DNA of 64,000 nt, from NCBI GenBank assembly GCA_033675265.1, contig JAUJYZ010001260.1:913501-977500 (forward strand). Reading direction: 5' to 3'. Both the position numbers and the translations under genes were made by a program. Shown piece by piece: positions 44,448-55,134 of this stretch. How positions within the stretch are numbered: the first letter of the stretch is position 1; the number at the start of each line of letters is the position of its first letter. The notes below the pieces were generated by a model. It was not told the DNA's origin. It made no database searches and was given only the letters and a program-made list of their open reading frames with translations. The DNA comes from Actinostola sp. cb2023 (Eukaryota > Cnidaria > Anthozoa > Actiniaria > Actinostolidae).

Positions 44448-47400
44448 GCCATTTTCCTCATTGAAGATCGTCTGTCATTTGAGTGCTGTCAACGAGTGCT
44501 GAACAAAGCCAGAGACAAGACCGACACCCAGATTTTCTTAGCTGATTTGATCACTGATGAAAACCTGTTCAACATCGATGACATCCCTGACCCACACGAG
44601 CCTCACTGCTATGTTCTAACAAAACCAGGACTGATCAGTTCACTTAACTTCCCATTCTCGCTCATTTTTAATGGGAAGATCGACAGCCTACGAGATAGAT
44701 ATCTTGCTAAATCGAAGGAGCCTGACTTTGTTCAGGATCTCCATGATGACATTCGAGACAGTGTCCCTCAGTTGTTCAGCACTGGTTGGATGAGTAACAA
44801 CATGGAAGAGTACATCGAAGACGTCTTCGACTTCGCTTCTGCAAAGTTTTCTTCTGACCTATCCAGAGAACAAAGAATCAAGATATTGAAAGCTGCATGC
44901 GCAGACCACCTGATACACTTAACAGGATGCGATGATGATGTGGTTCTAGCTCAGATCTACATCTTCTTGTGGAAGTTCGAGTCCAAGTTCCTTGCCATTC
45001 TGCAACTCTTTTCAAGTTGCAAATCATTCTTTGCTAAGGATATAAGTCGGCTGACAAGAAATTATATCAGGGCTTTTGAAGACGCTATGCCAAATGTCAC
45101 CAACCCAGCCAAGTCGGAAGTACCATTTAATGTAGAGAAGAGTACCAGCGTAAACGAGGATGGAGATTATAATGACGAAGAAGTTAGTTCAGGTGATGAC
45201 AGTGACGATGGCTCAGACGGCGCTGAAAACAACACTGACGACAGTGATGATGATAGTGACGGTGATGACAGTACTGATGATGATGACGACAACGATAGTG
45301 GAAGCGATAGTGATGATGATAGTGATGATAGTGACGACAGCAATGACGACGATGATGATGATGATAATGAAGATGTAGATGATAACAGCGAAGATGACGA
45401 TGAAGGAGACCAAGATAATGAAGTAGATAATGGAAGCGATCGCGATGACGACGATGACAATACAAGGGACGAAGGTGAAAGCAGTTGCTATAAAGCTGAG
45501 GAAACAGGCAACCAAGAGCAAGCAGGAGATGCAGTGAACGACAAAACACCGTTTTTGGAAAACTTCTTCAACGCACTTTGTGAAACTCTATTACCAAATG
45601 AAGACCTCATCTCAAAGCTTGGCGGCCCTAAAAACTGGCAAACAACGGCTAACACATTCATATCCTTAGTGGCCAAGTCCGATCTCCAAGAAACACCGCT
45701 TTACATTTACCTAAGGATCTGTAGTGACTTCACAAATATGGTCCTTGATCCACACAATCTTCAGAATCCAAACTCTCTGTACATGCTGAGCGAGCTTTGT
45801 CATAGGGGAGATCATCTTGGAGATCTTCAAAACTGTTTCTACGAGTTACTTGATGTCATCGACAACATGGAAAGCCAAAGCAGAGAAGCAGAGAAGTTTA
45901 AAATGAGCTTTTTATCGCGATGTCTTCAAAGTTGCCAGACGGAAGAATTTTTCAAAGACATCGTAACAACGGTCAGTTCCCTCACTGATAAAGAAACCCT
46001 TCAAATGGCAAGTCCACTGGTCTGTAACATCATACAGTACACACTCTGGATGTTGGATTGCGAAGGGTTTGATTTCAGCTACCTTGACCTTCTGGAAGGC
46101 CGGGCAAGTGACTCTGCATTTATTCAAGTGCTGGATGAAGCGCTACACGCCTCAATAACAAAAGCAGATGGGACAACAGACTGTCACTTTGTAACAGTCT
46201 GTTTAGACGCCATTAACAAGTTGATGCCAGGCACCGACATCCCTGATCCTTCAGAGGTGTGTAATTCCAGCAGCAAAACGATGAGTTGTTTGAAGACTGC
46301 CGTGGCAATTGTAAAGGAACCTCGAGGCAAGCAGAGTATATTCGGGCTACTTATTGCAATTTCATACCTCAGATCATTTATGTCATCCTTAGCTGAAATG
46401 ATCCACGAGAATCCTTCTTTTCTAAAGAGAGAATCCGAGTACTCAAACCTTTTTGTGTACTTAAATTCTATTTTTGAGATTCCAATGGGAAGCTCCACAA
46501 AATCTCCACGCAAAGCTTCAAGTCTGCTCTATTTTCTCAAAGAGCTCAAGGGATATTATTCCGTGTATGAGCTGAGACAGATTTGCGAAGAAGCTAGTCA
46601 GCTTAGTATTCTAACATGCTTGCCTTGGGAAGACCAACTAAGCACGACGCCTTTTCACGTTCTTAAAGACTCGGTCTTGAAGACAACGACCAAAAAAGCT
46701 CTTCGTCAGTTGATAGTATCGAGTGATGTCAGTGCAGTTCAAGATATCTGCAACAGATTACCTTCCGATGCGAATCTAAGAAAGGTCTTTGCTGTAGTTT
46801 TAATGGAGGATCTATATTTGCTACCAAGCCATGTTGACACAGTGGATAAAGCAGCAGATACCATTGTCCATCTCCTACCTCGTACTTTATCTGATCCATA
46901 CCAACGCTTCATTCTTTGCTTGACCGGGAAAGAGGATATCAAAACGTTGAGAGTTTCTCATGAGCGTTCTATCCGTTCTTCAAAGCAAACTACGATTGTC
47001 CTTCATTTACTTGCAATCCTTACTGCTGAACACAATCCAAAGTATATGGTCTCTCGGCCATTTGTCTCCTACTTCCTCGATCCACTGAAAGCAGCAGAAG
47101 GGTGTGTACTGGCCAATCCAGACAGCTCTAATCAAGAGCCAACGAAACTCAGCCATGCTTTCACCTGCTTGTGTGGAACTGCCTTTGTAAGAAACGACGA
47201 GCAAATATCCTGTCCCCAACACCGTAAACTTTGCTCGACACTGCCTGATAGTGCGGGAAGCATACGGAGAGATTTGAAAAGAGATCTCTCATTATGTGTA
47301 GCAGATACTACAGAGGACGAGTTCTCTGTCTGTCATATGACTCCATCAAGTTTCAGATTGCTTCACTTACTTGTCCATTCAGCGCTCTATGCTGGAGTAT

Positions 47401-48252
47401 CTCTGGAAATGTTTCCAAGGCAAGCATTGACACAGTTTTTGTCCATGGATGATGGTGCTGGAAGTCCCGTTGAACGATGCTCTAAAGAAATTGACAATGA
47501 TCTACGAGTACTTCAAAGACTGTGGGGTTGTGGTGAAGAACAGATGGTTTCTACTGTACACCAACTCATGGAAGATCTTTCAGGCCTTGTCACAAAACCC
47601 ACTGGTGCTCCATTCCTGACAGATACGTCAAGAAGACAATGGCAAAAGGACTTTTCTCAAAAAGTTGAGCAGCTTCTTCAGCGCCAAACCGAAACTGTCG
47701 TAGACGCCAATCTCACGTCGTTGGAGGCTCAAATCGAAGAGAAAGACTCCACTGACGACTCTGATGTCGAGAAACGAAACAACTGGGTTCCTCGTCTGTT
47801 TCGCTCTACTAAAGAGGCAACTTTGGATGACTTGTGTTCAAAGTATCACTGTTCCACTCATTCAGATAAGAAAAAGCACTCTCTTATCGCACTCTTCCTA
47901 AAATACATCAAAATCCTTCCAAAAGCTGCACATCTTTACCCACTGATAAGGTTCTCCAACATGCTGGAGCGACGTTTTGGAAGACGTCTTAGTCGGGCAA
48001 AAGCCAATAAGTACATTGGAGATGTGATCAAAGAAGACTCGGTCCATTATGAAGAGCTGAAAGATGCCTTGGACGCTTTTTGTTCGTCGTGGGAAGTCGT
48101 AAGGTCAGACATCAAGAGAGAACTTGGAGAAGATGTCCCCCACCTTAGTGAAACTTCACCGACTTCGTACTTTCTGGTGGATCCAGACTCCGGGGGGAGA
48201 TTCATGCACGCTGCCATTCGAGTGCTACAAGGAATACAGAATGAATTTCAAG
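44448..48252 (+). CDS. RNF213-like: copy 2 exon 10 (shell region, acidic tract)
   Basis: 3,805 nt, six codons longer than copy 1; the length change is in the Asp/Ser tract (about 45144-45480), as expected for GAT/GAC repeat slippage. The RING is absent here too. The RZ-position cysteines are unchanged; CPQRRKLC has become CPQHRKLC. Confidence 0.93.
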
Positions 48253-48390
48253 GTATGGTGTTCTAGTGCTCAGCAGTGAGATTGATAAATGAACTTATCG
48301 TAAACCGTTATGATTGAGATGACATTAGATAAAGAAATTTATACGTACTAAAGACAGACAAAAGTATTAAATGTAGTATTTTCCCCCTAG

Positions 48391-48641
48391 GCGAAGTACT
48401 TCATCTAGCTCTGGAAGGGACGTGCAAGGCGTTGGATTTTCTGAAGAAATCTGATGCCTCTTGTACCATGCCATTTGTTCACGTGCAAGACGTCATGGAA
48501 GAGGAAATCATATGCTTTGAATGGGACGATAGCATCTTACTTCATTCTTACCACAATACAGACTATGGAAGAGGAAACGAGATATTCTACGACTTCGACA
48601 AAATTGAACGTGAACTGGCAGGACGGTTTCTGATGAAAAGG
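48391..48641 (+). CDS. RNF213-like: copy 2 exon 11
   Basis: Same phase and length as copy 1 exon 11; EVLHLALEG replaces EVLNLALEG. Confidence 0.9.
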
Positions 48642-48690
48642 GTTAGTTTACTGATGGAAACAAGTTGGATTTAACGCATGGATTATGAAT

Positions 48691-49373
48691 TCCTTCCTTC
48701 CTTCCTTCCTTCCTTCCTTCCTTCCTTCCTTCCTTCCTTCCTTCCTTCCTTCCTTCCTTCCTTCCTTCCTTCCTTCCTTCTTCCTTCCTTCCTTCCTTCC
48801 TTCCTTCCTTCCTTCTTCCTTCCTTCCTTCCTTCCTTCCTTCCTTCCTCCTTCCTTCCTTTCTCCTTCCTTCCTTCCTTTCTCCTTACTTCCTTCCTTCG
48901 TTTCTTGCCTGCTTCCTTCCTTTTTTTTTTGCTTGCTTCCTTCCTTTTTTTCTTGCTTGCTTCCTTCCTTTTTTTCTTGCTTGCTTCTCTCCTACTCCTT
49001 CTCTTCCTTCTCCTCCCTTCCTTCTCCTCCCTTCCCTCACCTCCCTCCCTTCTCCTCCCTCCCTTCTCCTCCCTCCCTTCTCCTCCCTCCCTTCTCCTCC
49101 CTCCCTTCTCCTCCCTCCCTTCTCCTCCCTCCCTTCTCCTCCCTCCCTTCTCCTCCCTCCCTTCTCCTCCCTCCCTTCTCCTCCCTCCCTTCTCCTCCCT
49201 CCCTTCTCCTCCCTCCCTTCTCCTCCCTCCCTTTCTTTTCCTCCTCCCTCCCTTTTCCTCCTCCCTCCCATCTCCTCCTCCCTCCCTTCTCCTCCCTTCC
49301 TTCTTCTCCCTCCCTTCTCCTCCCTCCCTTCTCCTTCTTTCCTTCTCCTTCCTTGCTTCCTTCCTCACTTCCA
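48691..49373. repeat. (CCTT)n and CTCCCTCCCTT polypyrimidine tract, copy 2 intron 11
   Basis: About 680 bp. The first half is pure TTCC; the second half is an 11-bp CTCCTCCCTCC-type repeat not prominent in copy 1. Confidence 0.95.
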
Positions 49374-49422
49374 TCTAGAGGTCCATTCCAAATAAACAAG
49401 CATTCTCGTTTGACCTTTTCAG

Positions 49423-49688
49423 GTTTATCTAGGGACAACTGGAGATCTCATGTGCTTTCCTTACAGTAACGAACTTTTCCACACCTGTTCAAACGTTCTG
49501 AATGACGTCTGCCTGCGCATGCCCCAAGAGTCAATCGACGCTAACATGCAAAATCGACTGAACGTGTTGAAGGACAAAAGTCTAGAAAGTGTTCAGGATT
49601 TGTTGGAGCATTTAGAGGTTATTATATGTTGGTTAGCAAAGGCGTCTCATTTGGACCCTGAAATGGCATTGGTGGATTACGTGAAAAG
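49423..49688 (+). CDS. RNF213-like: copy 2 exon 12
   Basis: Phase 0 to 2, VYLGTTGDLMCFPYSN. Differs from copy 1 by a few residues. Confidence 0.9.
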
Positions 49689-49927
49689 GTAAATTGGAGG
49701 AATATCAATAAATTAGATTCAACATCTCAGACCATATTTTATCTCTTTAAAATAAGGGCACGGCCATAAATCTCTACGTGTCTAATCAAACGTTCCCGTT
49801 GTTATGTGGATCGGGCACCCAAACACAACACAAACGTTTCCGGCGTTTCGATTTGAAAATCCGTAAACGGTATACTCTGGAAATGGCACTTCGATTGAAG
49901 TTTGTTTTGGTTATTTACTCTTTCCAG

Positions 49928-50114
49928 GAAGCTTCCTAAATCCAATCTCCTACCAGAAACTCTTTTCCAAGATGCCAAGAAGGAATTCAAAGTGTGCCAC
50001 GTTGTCAGCATGTACCAGAAACTGGAGGAAGTCTTCTCTGTTTTTGCTGCCGAGAATGTTGGCGACACATATCGACGTGCACTGTCTGAGGAAATGACGG
50101 ATCGCCTCAAGAAG
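49928..50114 (+). CDS. RNF213-like: copy 2 exon 13
   Basis: Same 187-nt exon as copy 1. The preceding intron carries a short extra segment (about 49750-49845). Confidence 0.9.
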
Positions 50115-50248
50115 GTATAATACTGACAATGATCACCTAAATTATATAAATGAATTAGTATTATTTATAATTAATTATATAAATTTGTGTACATTTGTCA
50201 GTTAAATACTACCCTCTAGATAATTGTGCATACTATTTATCATTCAAG

Positions 50249-50557
50249 GTCACCGATAATCTCGGAGCTGATAACATAGACGAGCTGACGATCGTCTTAA
50301 CAGCTCTACGTCGATTCATCTTCCGTTACTTACTGTCAGACCTTGACGACCAATGGTCCAGAGACCCTCACGAAAACGTTGTCAATCAACTTGACGACCC
50401 CTCCCTCTGGTCACTGACAGTGACGTCACATACCGGTGACGTCAGCAAGGACCAGTCAACACCGGTGTTCAAGCATCTAATCAGCAAGTTTGTACCGCAA
50501 TCGATGCGTGCTGCCGAAGTCTATTCTGTGATGACATTTTACGACACCTTTGTCAAG
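50249..50557 (+). CDS. RNF213-like: copy 2 exon 14
   Basis: 103 codons; one substitution from copy 1 (FKQL to FKHL). Confidence 0.92.
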
Positions 50558-50621
50558 GTAGGTTGTGTTATTACTGCATGGGAGCATTAGTTTGACAAAT
50601 CATCACTGAATTGATGCCACA

Positions 50622-50876
50622 ATACTCCAGTTTCGCGTTGTTTAGAGATGACCGCTGTCCTTGACAAAAGACGCATTTGTACAGGCTTAGCCTCGATTCA
50701 GAAAACAGTCCGTGCAATTCAAAAATATTTCTATTGTTTAATGTCAACATTTTTTCGTATTCTTGTTGATATTTGTGAATAATTTACACCGACTGGAGGC
50801 TAACCCTGTACAAATGCGTCTGATGTCAATAAGTACAGCGGTTTTACAACGGGATCTGTGAACGCGAAAAGGGACA
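50622..50876. mobile_element. fold-back insertion in copy 2 intron 14
   Basis: The left part (TACTCCAGTTTCGCG ... GACGCATTTGTACAGG) is complementary to the right part (CCTGTACAAATGCGTC ... CGCGAAAAGG). Copy 1 goes straight from GCCACAA to TTGATAG. ACAA flanks both ends. Confidence 0.7.
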
Positions 50877-50903
50877 ATTGATTGACAATTTAAACTAGTT
50901 TGA

Positions 50904-51160
50904 CCACAGGCAGCCCAACCATTGTTTCTGAGGCTATTTATAATTATTATTCAATATACACATTTGCTGCGGGCGCTTCCCGCAGGACGTACACAGGGAT
51001 CCCAACATTATACATTTCTATGCACAGGGAACCCAATATAATACGTATCGCGCGCGCGCGCTCTACCACAGGAAACCCATCAAAAAACGACGCGCGCATG
51101 CAAATATATATTTTTAATAATTATAAATAGCCTCAGAAACAATGGTTGGGCTGCCTGTGG
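50904..51160. mobile_element. 257-bp MITE with 5-bp target duplication
   Basis: Ends CCACAGGCAGCCCAACC and GGTTGGGCTGCCTGTGG extend to about 45-bp inverted repeats. TTTGA is present on both sides, and copy 1 has a single TTTGA at the empty site 23850-23854. Related ends occur at 28555, 55105 and 57739. Confidence 0.9.
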
Positions 51161-51220
51161 TTTGACAAACCATTGTAAAAAAACGCGCGCTCTTCAAACT
51201 TCAGGTTTTGGACTTTTCCA

Positions 51221-51450
51221 AAGAATTTCCGATGAATTTCCAATGAATTTCCAATGAATTTCCAATGAATTTCCGATGAATTTCCGATGAATTTCCGATG
51301 AATTTCCAATGAATTTCCAATGTAATGAATTTCTGATGAATTTCCAAAGAATTTCCAATGTAATGAATTTCCGATGAATTTTAATGAATTTCCAATGTAA
51401 TGAATTTCCGATGAATTTCCAAAGAATCGATGAATTTCCGATGAATATCC
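51221..51450. repeat. 11-bp AATTTCC repeat, copy 2 intron 14
   Basis: Shorter and more irregular than in copy 1, with ATGTAATGAATTTC interruptions. Confidence 0.85.
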
Positions 51451-51587
51451 GAGGTTTGAAGAGCATGTGTTTTTTTCCAGTGGTCATCATTGACGCTCTT
51501 TTTTCCAACCTGTTGTTAGTGTCCAACTGTATACAGTTTGGTTTATTAAAGTTTGTCATGACTTAACAATGTGTTTTCATTTTACAG

Positions 51588-51680
51588 ACAAGGGAGAAGA
51601 AGAAGCAACTAGCCAAGAGAGCAGGCAGAAAGACTCGAACTAAACTGGCTCCCAATTTTAAATCTAGCCGATTCACATAA
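51588..51680 (+). CDS. RNF213-like: copy 2 exon 15 (last coding exon)
   Basis: 30 codons plus TAA, one codon longer than copy 1 (FKSSRFT). Confidence 0.85.
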   Translation, partial: TREKKKQLAKRAGRKTRTKLAPNFKSSRFT

Positions 51681-51923
51681 GGCGATTTTCAGCTTCAAGA
51701 GTTTCTTTTTAACAACATTTTTACAACAATGACATGATGTTATAGGTTATAGGACGGTATTAGTTTAACATGGTAATCATCTTTGAGACAACATTTCTAG
51801 TATAGTATATTATATAGGCTAAGGCGTCGACATTTAGCCAGTTTTAGTCGCTCGAGTTATGTAGAAATTGTGTTTTGATGTACACTAATAGTAGCACTAA
51901 TAAAACATACCTTTGCATTGATA

Positions 51924-51929
51924 AATAAA
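51924..51929 (+). terminator. poly(A) signal AATAAA of copy 2
   Basis: Same context (AAATAAATCGAATGG) as in copy 1; another AATAAA is at 51899-51904. Confidence 0.5.
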
Positions 51930-52199
51930 TCGAATGGAAACGTATTTTAAAATGCAACGCTTTATTGGTTCCTGGGACGGGACGGTTGGTCTCCCTGTGG
52001 CAAGAAAGGAGGAGGAGGACTGGACTGAAAATTTCGATCTATTTGACCTTATTTCGTTCCAACTGTAGGCAACACGGGAAGAAAAGTGCCAGTCTCTCTG
52101 GTCATTAGGACAACAGGAAGACCAGAGACGAGAAAGAGACTTGAGAGAGACGCATGCGCAGCAGGCTAGTGGTGGGAAACATGAAAAGTTTAATACAAT

Positions 52200-52307
52200 C
52201 TAGCCTGCGTAGCTTGGCTTTCCGAAGGAAAGGGGACTCCATGCTCTTTCGTCGAGCATGCGCAGTAAGAAATAACGGCTGTGGGGACGAGATTGTAAAA
52301 GTTACAA
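52200..52307. repeat. disrupted palindrome, copy 2
   Basis: The right arm of the 25063-25157 palindrome is retained (GAGCATGCGCAGTAAGAAAT), while the left side is GTAGCCTGCGTAGC-type sequence. Confidence 0.6.
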
Positions 52308-52338
52308 TCTACCAGTAATGTTACTGGTACCAATCTTA

Positions 52339-52608
52339 GAGTGCAATTTAGAAAAGCTTGAAAACTAAAAAACTAATTAGTACTAAATAGCACTAATGAA
52401 ACAATAGAGTGCAATTTAGAAAAGCGTGAAATAGTACTAACTTTAAATAGTACTAATTAGTGATATTTCTATTGTTTTCTATTGTTTCATTAGTGATATT
52501 TAGTACTAATTAGTTATTTAGTTTTCAAGCTTTTCTAATTTGCACTCTAGAAAACAATAGAAATAGCACTATTTAGTACTATTTTTCACGCTTTTCTAAA
52601 TTGCACTC
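52339..52608. mobile_element. 270-bp nested MITE flanked by TA
   Basis: The ends GAGTGCAATTTAGAAAAGC and its complement are flanked by TA at 52337 and 52609; copy 1 has one TA at the empty site 25197-25198. A second, inner pair of the same ends (near 52405 and 52530) shows a dimeric or nested structure. The TA duplication fits Tc1/mariner-type integration. Confidence 0.9.
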
Positions 52609-52954
52609 TAATGTTTTATAATATACAGTTGAATAATGACATTGAAAGGACATTTTCTGATTAGTTAGAACAATTACCTGCAGTAGTGGATATAGCATGA
52701 TGTAATCATAAAAAAGTATCTCGAAACTTTTCCACTGTATATTGAATGAATACATGCTTCATCACAAGGCCCAGCCTGCTTTGCAGACTCGATTTACGGA
52801 TTCTGCAAAGCAGGACATCACAAGGCCGTGCTGGATATGAAAATATAAATTGAGGATACATTTTTAAAATTACCCTTATTATATTGGGCCGAAAAGTATT
52901 TCAGTTAGCAAAAAGAAAGTTTTCCCACTTGACAAAATAGAACTTAGAATCAGT

Positions 52955-53027
52955 TGGAGAATCCGGGTATCGATCCCGGTACCTCTCGCATGCTAAGCGA
53001 GCGCTCTACCATTTGAGCTAATCCCCC
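52955..53027 (-). tRNA. tRNA-Ala (AGC), repeat unit 2
   Basis: Identical to the unit 1 tRNA-Ala over all 73 nt; only a TTTT run follows on the minus strand. Confidence 0.95.
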
Positions 53028-53093
53028 ATCACATGAAATTTAGAATACACTATTACAGGTAATTCATGATTGCCTGGTTTATCAAACACCTCA

Positions 53094-53138
53094 GTCTCGC
53101 CTGCTAAGCGAGCGCTCTACCATTTGAGCTAATCCCCC
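53094..53138 (-). pseudogene. 5'-half tRNA-Ala fragment
   Basis: The D arm and anticodon stem of tRNA-Ala are intact, but variable and T arms are missing. It arose by local tandem duplication of about 110 bp, whose flank (ACACTATTACAGGTAATTCATG) is repeated at 53047 and 53157. A smaller anticodon-arm relic follows near 53202-53225. Confidence 0.8.
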
Positions 53139-53360
53139 ATCACATGTAATTTAGAATACACTATTACAGGTAATTCATGATTGCCTGGTTTATCAAACAC
53201 CTCTCGCATGCTAAGCGAGCGAGCGACCATACAAGATATCTATTAACTTGACTAGTCTTTGATGACACTTATTAACTGATCCAAAATATGTTGTTGATGT
53301 GGCCGGAAAAAAATAGCTGAATCATTTTACCAGCAAAAAGCAGTCGTTATAAAAAAAAAC

Positions 53361-53432
53361 TAGCAGAGCGAGGTTTCGATCCTCGGACCTCTGGGTTATG
53401 GGCCCAGCACGCTTCCACTGCGCCACTCTGCT
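53361..53432 (-). tRNA. initiator tRNA-Met (CAT), repeat unit 2, minus strand
   Basis: 72 nt, identical to 26843-26914, with a nine-T terminator on the minus strand (53351-53359). Confidence 0.95.
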
Positions 53433-53712
53433 TATCTTGTGAAAAGTTTACGTAAAAATATTTTTTGTTTACACCGATTGACACTGGGCGTGACGTGGGC
53501 GTTTTCAAAAGCTTCCGTTTTCGCCTTCTAAGACACTATTTACCAATACGACAGGGCTCCGTTTTCAAATTATCTCCTGACTCTGGTGAGTGTTTGTTTT
53601 CCGATGAAAACGATCAGCCAATTAACGTTCTCGGTGGTTTTAGTGTGGACACAGCAAGGCCAAATGGTGTATTTCATCTAACTCGGATTTTAGAAACTTT
53701 ACAAACAAGAAA
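53433..53712. other. 280-bp AAAACG-rich spacer between divergent iMet genes
   Basis: Contains phrases like GCGTTTTCAAAAGC, TCCGTTTTCAAAT, GATGAAAACGATCAG and GTGTGGACACAGCAAGGCC. I recognise this style from dispersed non-coding repeats of marine animals, not from a protein. The open frame through it (53465 onward) runs into the tRNA, and its unit 1 counterpart has a T-run expansion. Confidence 0.5.
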
Positions 53713-53784
53713 AGCAGAGTGGCGCAGTGGAAGCGTGCTGGGCCCATAACCCAGAGGTCCGAGGATCGAAACCTCGCTCTGCTA
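53713..53784 (+). tRNA. initiator tRNA-Met (CAT), repeat unit 2, plus strand
   Basis: Intact 72-nt iMet, the same sequence as the minus-strand gene at 53361-53432, followed by TTTTTT (53786-53791). The homologous gene in unit 1 is decayed. Confidence 0.95.
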
Positions 53785-54038
53785 GTTTTTTATTTATTTT
53801 TTAAAGACTTATTTTGCTGGTAAAACAGTGTTTAATTTATTTCTGCACTGACATTAAACGTTTTTTTTAATGTCTCGAAATCGGCAAAGTTACTCAACAA
53901 ATTGATTTGGACAATTTTGTTTTTGTCAAAAAATAAAAAAATAATCATGAGTGAATAGATGGACGAAAGTATGAATCGGTGAATATCGTAAGCATTGTAA
54001 ATTAATACTCTCTACAAAATATCTACTAATTATATAGC

Positions 54039-54069
54039 AGCAGAGTGTTGCCGTGGAAGCGTGCTGGGG
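54039..54069 (+). pseudogene. 5' fragment of initiator tRNA-Met, unit 2
   Basis: Same relic as 27458-27488, ending in the anticodon stem. Confidence 0.7.
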
Positions 54070-54208
54070 TTTTGTCAAACGGGTTCGCAAACTGATGATC
54101 ATGGTAAAATGTTCAGCCGTCATCTCATTTGCGAAAGCTAATTAGGCCCGGTTCAAACGTCGCTGACTTCAGTCGCCCCAAAACTAATTACATCAAACGT
54201 CTAATTAC

Positions 54209-55049
54209 TCGGCGGGCTGCCTGTGGCAGACGCCGAGTTTTAAAATGGGCTTTCTTTTTCTTCGTCGGTCACAAATTGGCAATTCGTCATGACAACGCAT
54301 GCGCTCAAACGTATATCGCAGGCTCATACGAGACGTGCACGTTTGACTCATTCGATTCGATGAACTGGGAATCTTCTTCTTTCGGACGAAGCTCATGACA
54401 AACTGAAGTCATTTTGTCGATAACTGATCGCTAGCTTGCTGGTAGATACTCTCAGAGAATGATCACGTATTTTCTACAAGAAACTCAACAAAGCCAATAA
54501 GCCGACCCGCACTGCGAAAGTAATCGTAACGAGACGTTGTCTAGACATCACTACACAACAACAACACCCGCCGAGAAAACGCTCTCAGAGCGTCTTGTTA
54601 GTCGGGCTTCCTGTGGAAGGAGCCCGACTCTAGAAATGCAGAGCGTTCTTCTTCGTCGACCCCAGAAAGCATATTGGGTTCTACAGCGCATGCACCTAGA
54701 CATGAAGTCTGGCCAAGAAAGATTACAAAGCACAAACCAATCAGGGAAAGCACCGGAGGTCAAGGGGCCAAAATATAAGTCTTTTCTCGTCTAAATCTAA
54801 ATTTAGATTGAAACAGGACGCTCTAGTAGCGTGAAGTCGGGCTATTAACGTTTTTACTGATATACTGTAAAGTTCGCAGTACTGAAATTGCAAGGAAAGC
54901 ATGTTCTATCGAGCTCGAGTCATGCAACGACGAGCAACCAAAAACTGTTTCAATCGCACTGAAAATCGCACTATAGGATATCTATATTTAGTTCAAATAG
55001 GTTACATTTCATTTAGAAGCCCGACTTCACGCTAGAAGAGCGTCTAGTT
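54209..55049. mobile_element. 840-bp composite insertion, unit 2 only
   Basis: Unit 1 has CGTCTAATTATCTATTG uninterrupted (27617); here the DNA between CTAATTA and TTATCTATTG is new. It contains two hairpins with CCTGTGG loops (54210-54240, 54602-54630) and AGAGCGTCTTGTTA / AGAGCGTCTAGTTA phrases. No gene is recognised. Confidence 0.6.
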
Positions 55050-55134
55050 ATCTATTGTTTCGAATGCATTTGATTAGGGATTCTCCTCCCGGGGGGGAGG
55101 TAGTAGCCTCAAAAGCAATGGTTGGGCTGCCTAT

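Larger units (their letters stand above)
30527..51680 (+). pseudogene. RNF213-like: RNF213-like copy 2, exon structure intact but three frame-breaking indels
   Basis: All 14 coding exons with the same splice sites and phases as copy 1 are present (ATG 30577, TAA 51678-51680), and both motor sites remain (GETGCGKT, FFDEIN, GKPGCSKS, LLDEVG). However one base is missing near 33553 in exon 3, giving a stop at 33582-33584 after about 340 residues. A T run at 37768-37772 has 5 Ts where copies 1 and 3 have 6, and a T run at 39011-39015 has 5 where copy 1 has 4; the last two cancel over about 1.2 kb. All other exons are open, including a 1,268-codon exon 10. Either a young pseudogene or assembly errors in homopolymers; I cannot decide. 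Without the indels the product would be about 4,930 residues with the same domain order as copy 1. Confidence 0.6.

Noticed and set aside
48643..49469. Open frames up to 263 codons in copy 2 intron 11
   Set aside because: Same repeat artefact; the sequence is intronic between exons 11 and 12.
53465..53749. Possible 94-residue protein between the iMet genes
   Set aside because: Runs into the tRNA; unit 1 counterpart has a T-run change; the sequence style is that of a dispersed non-coding repeat.
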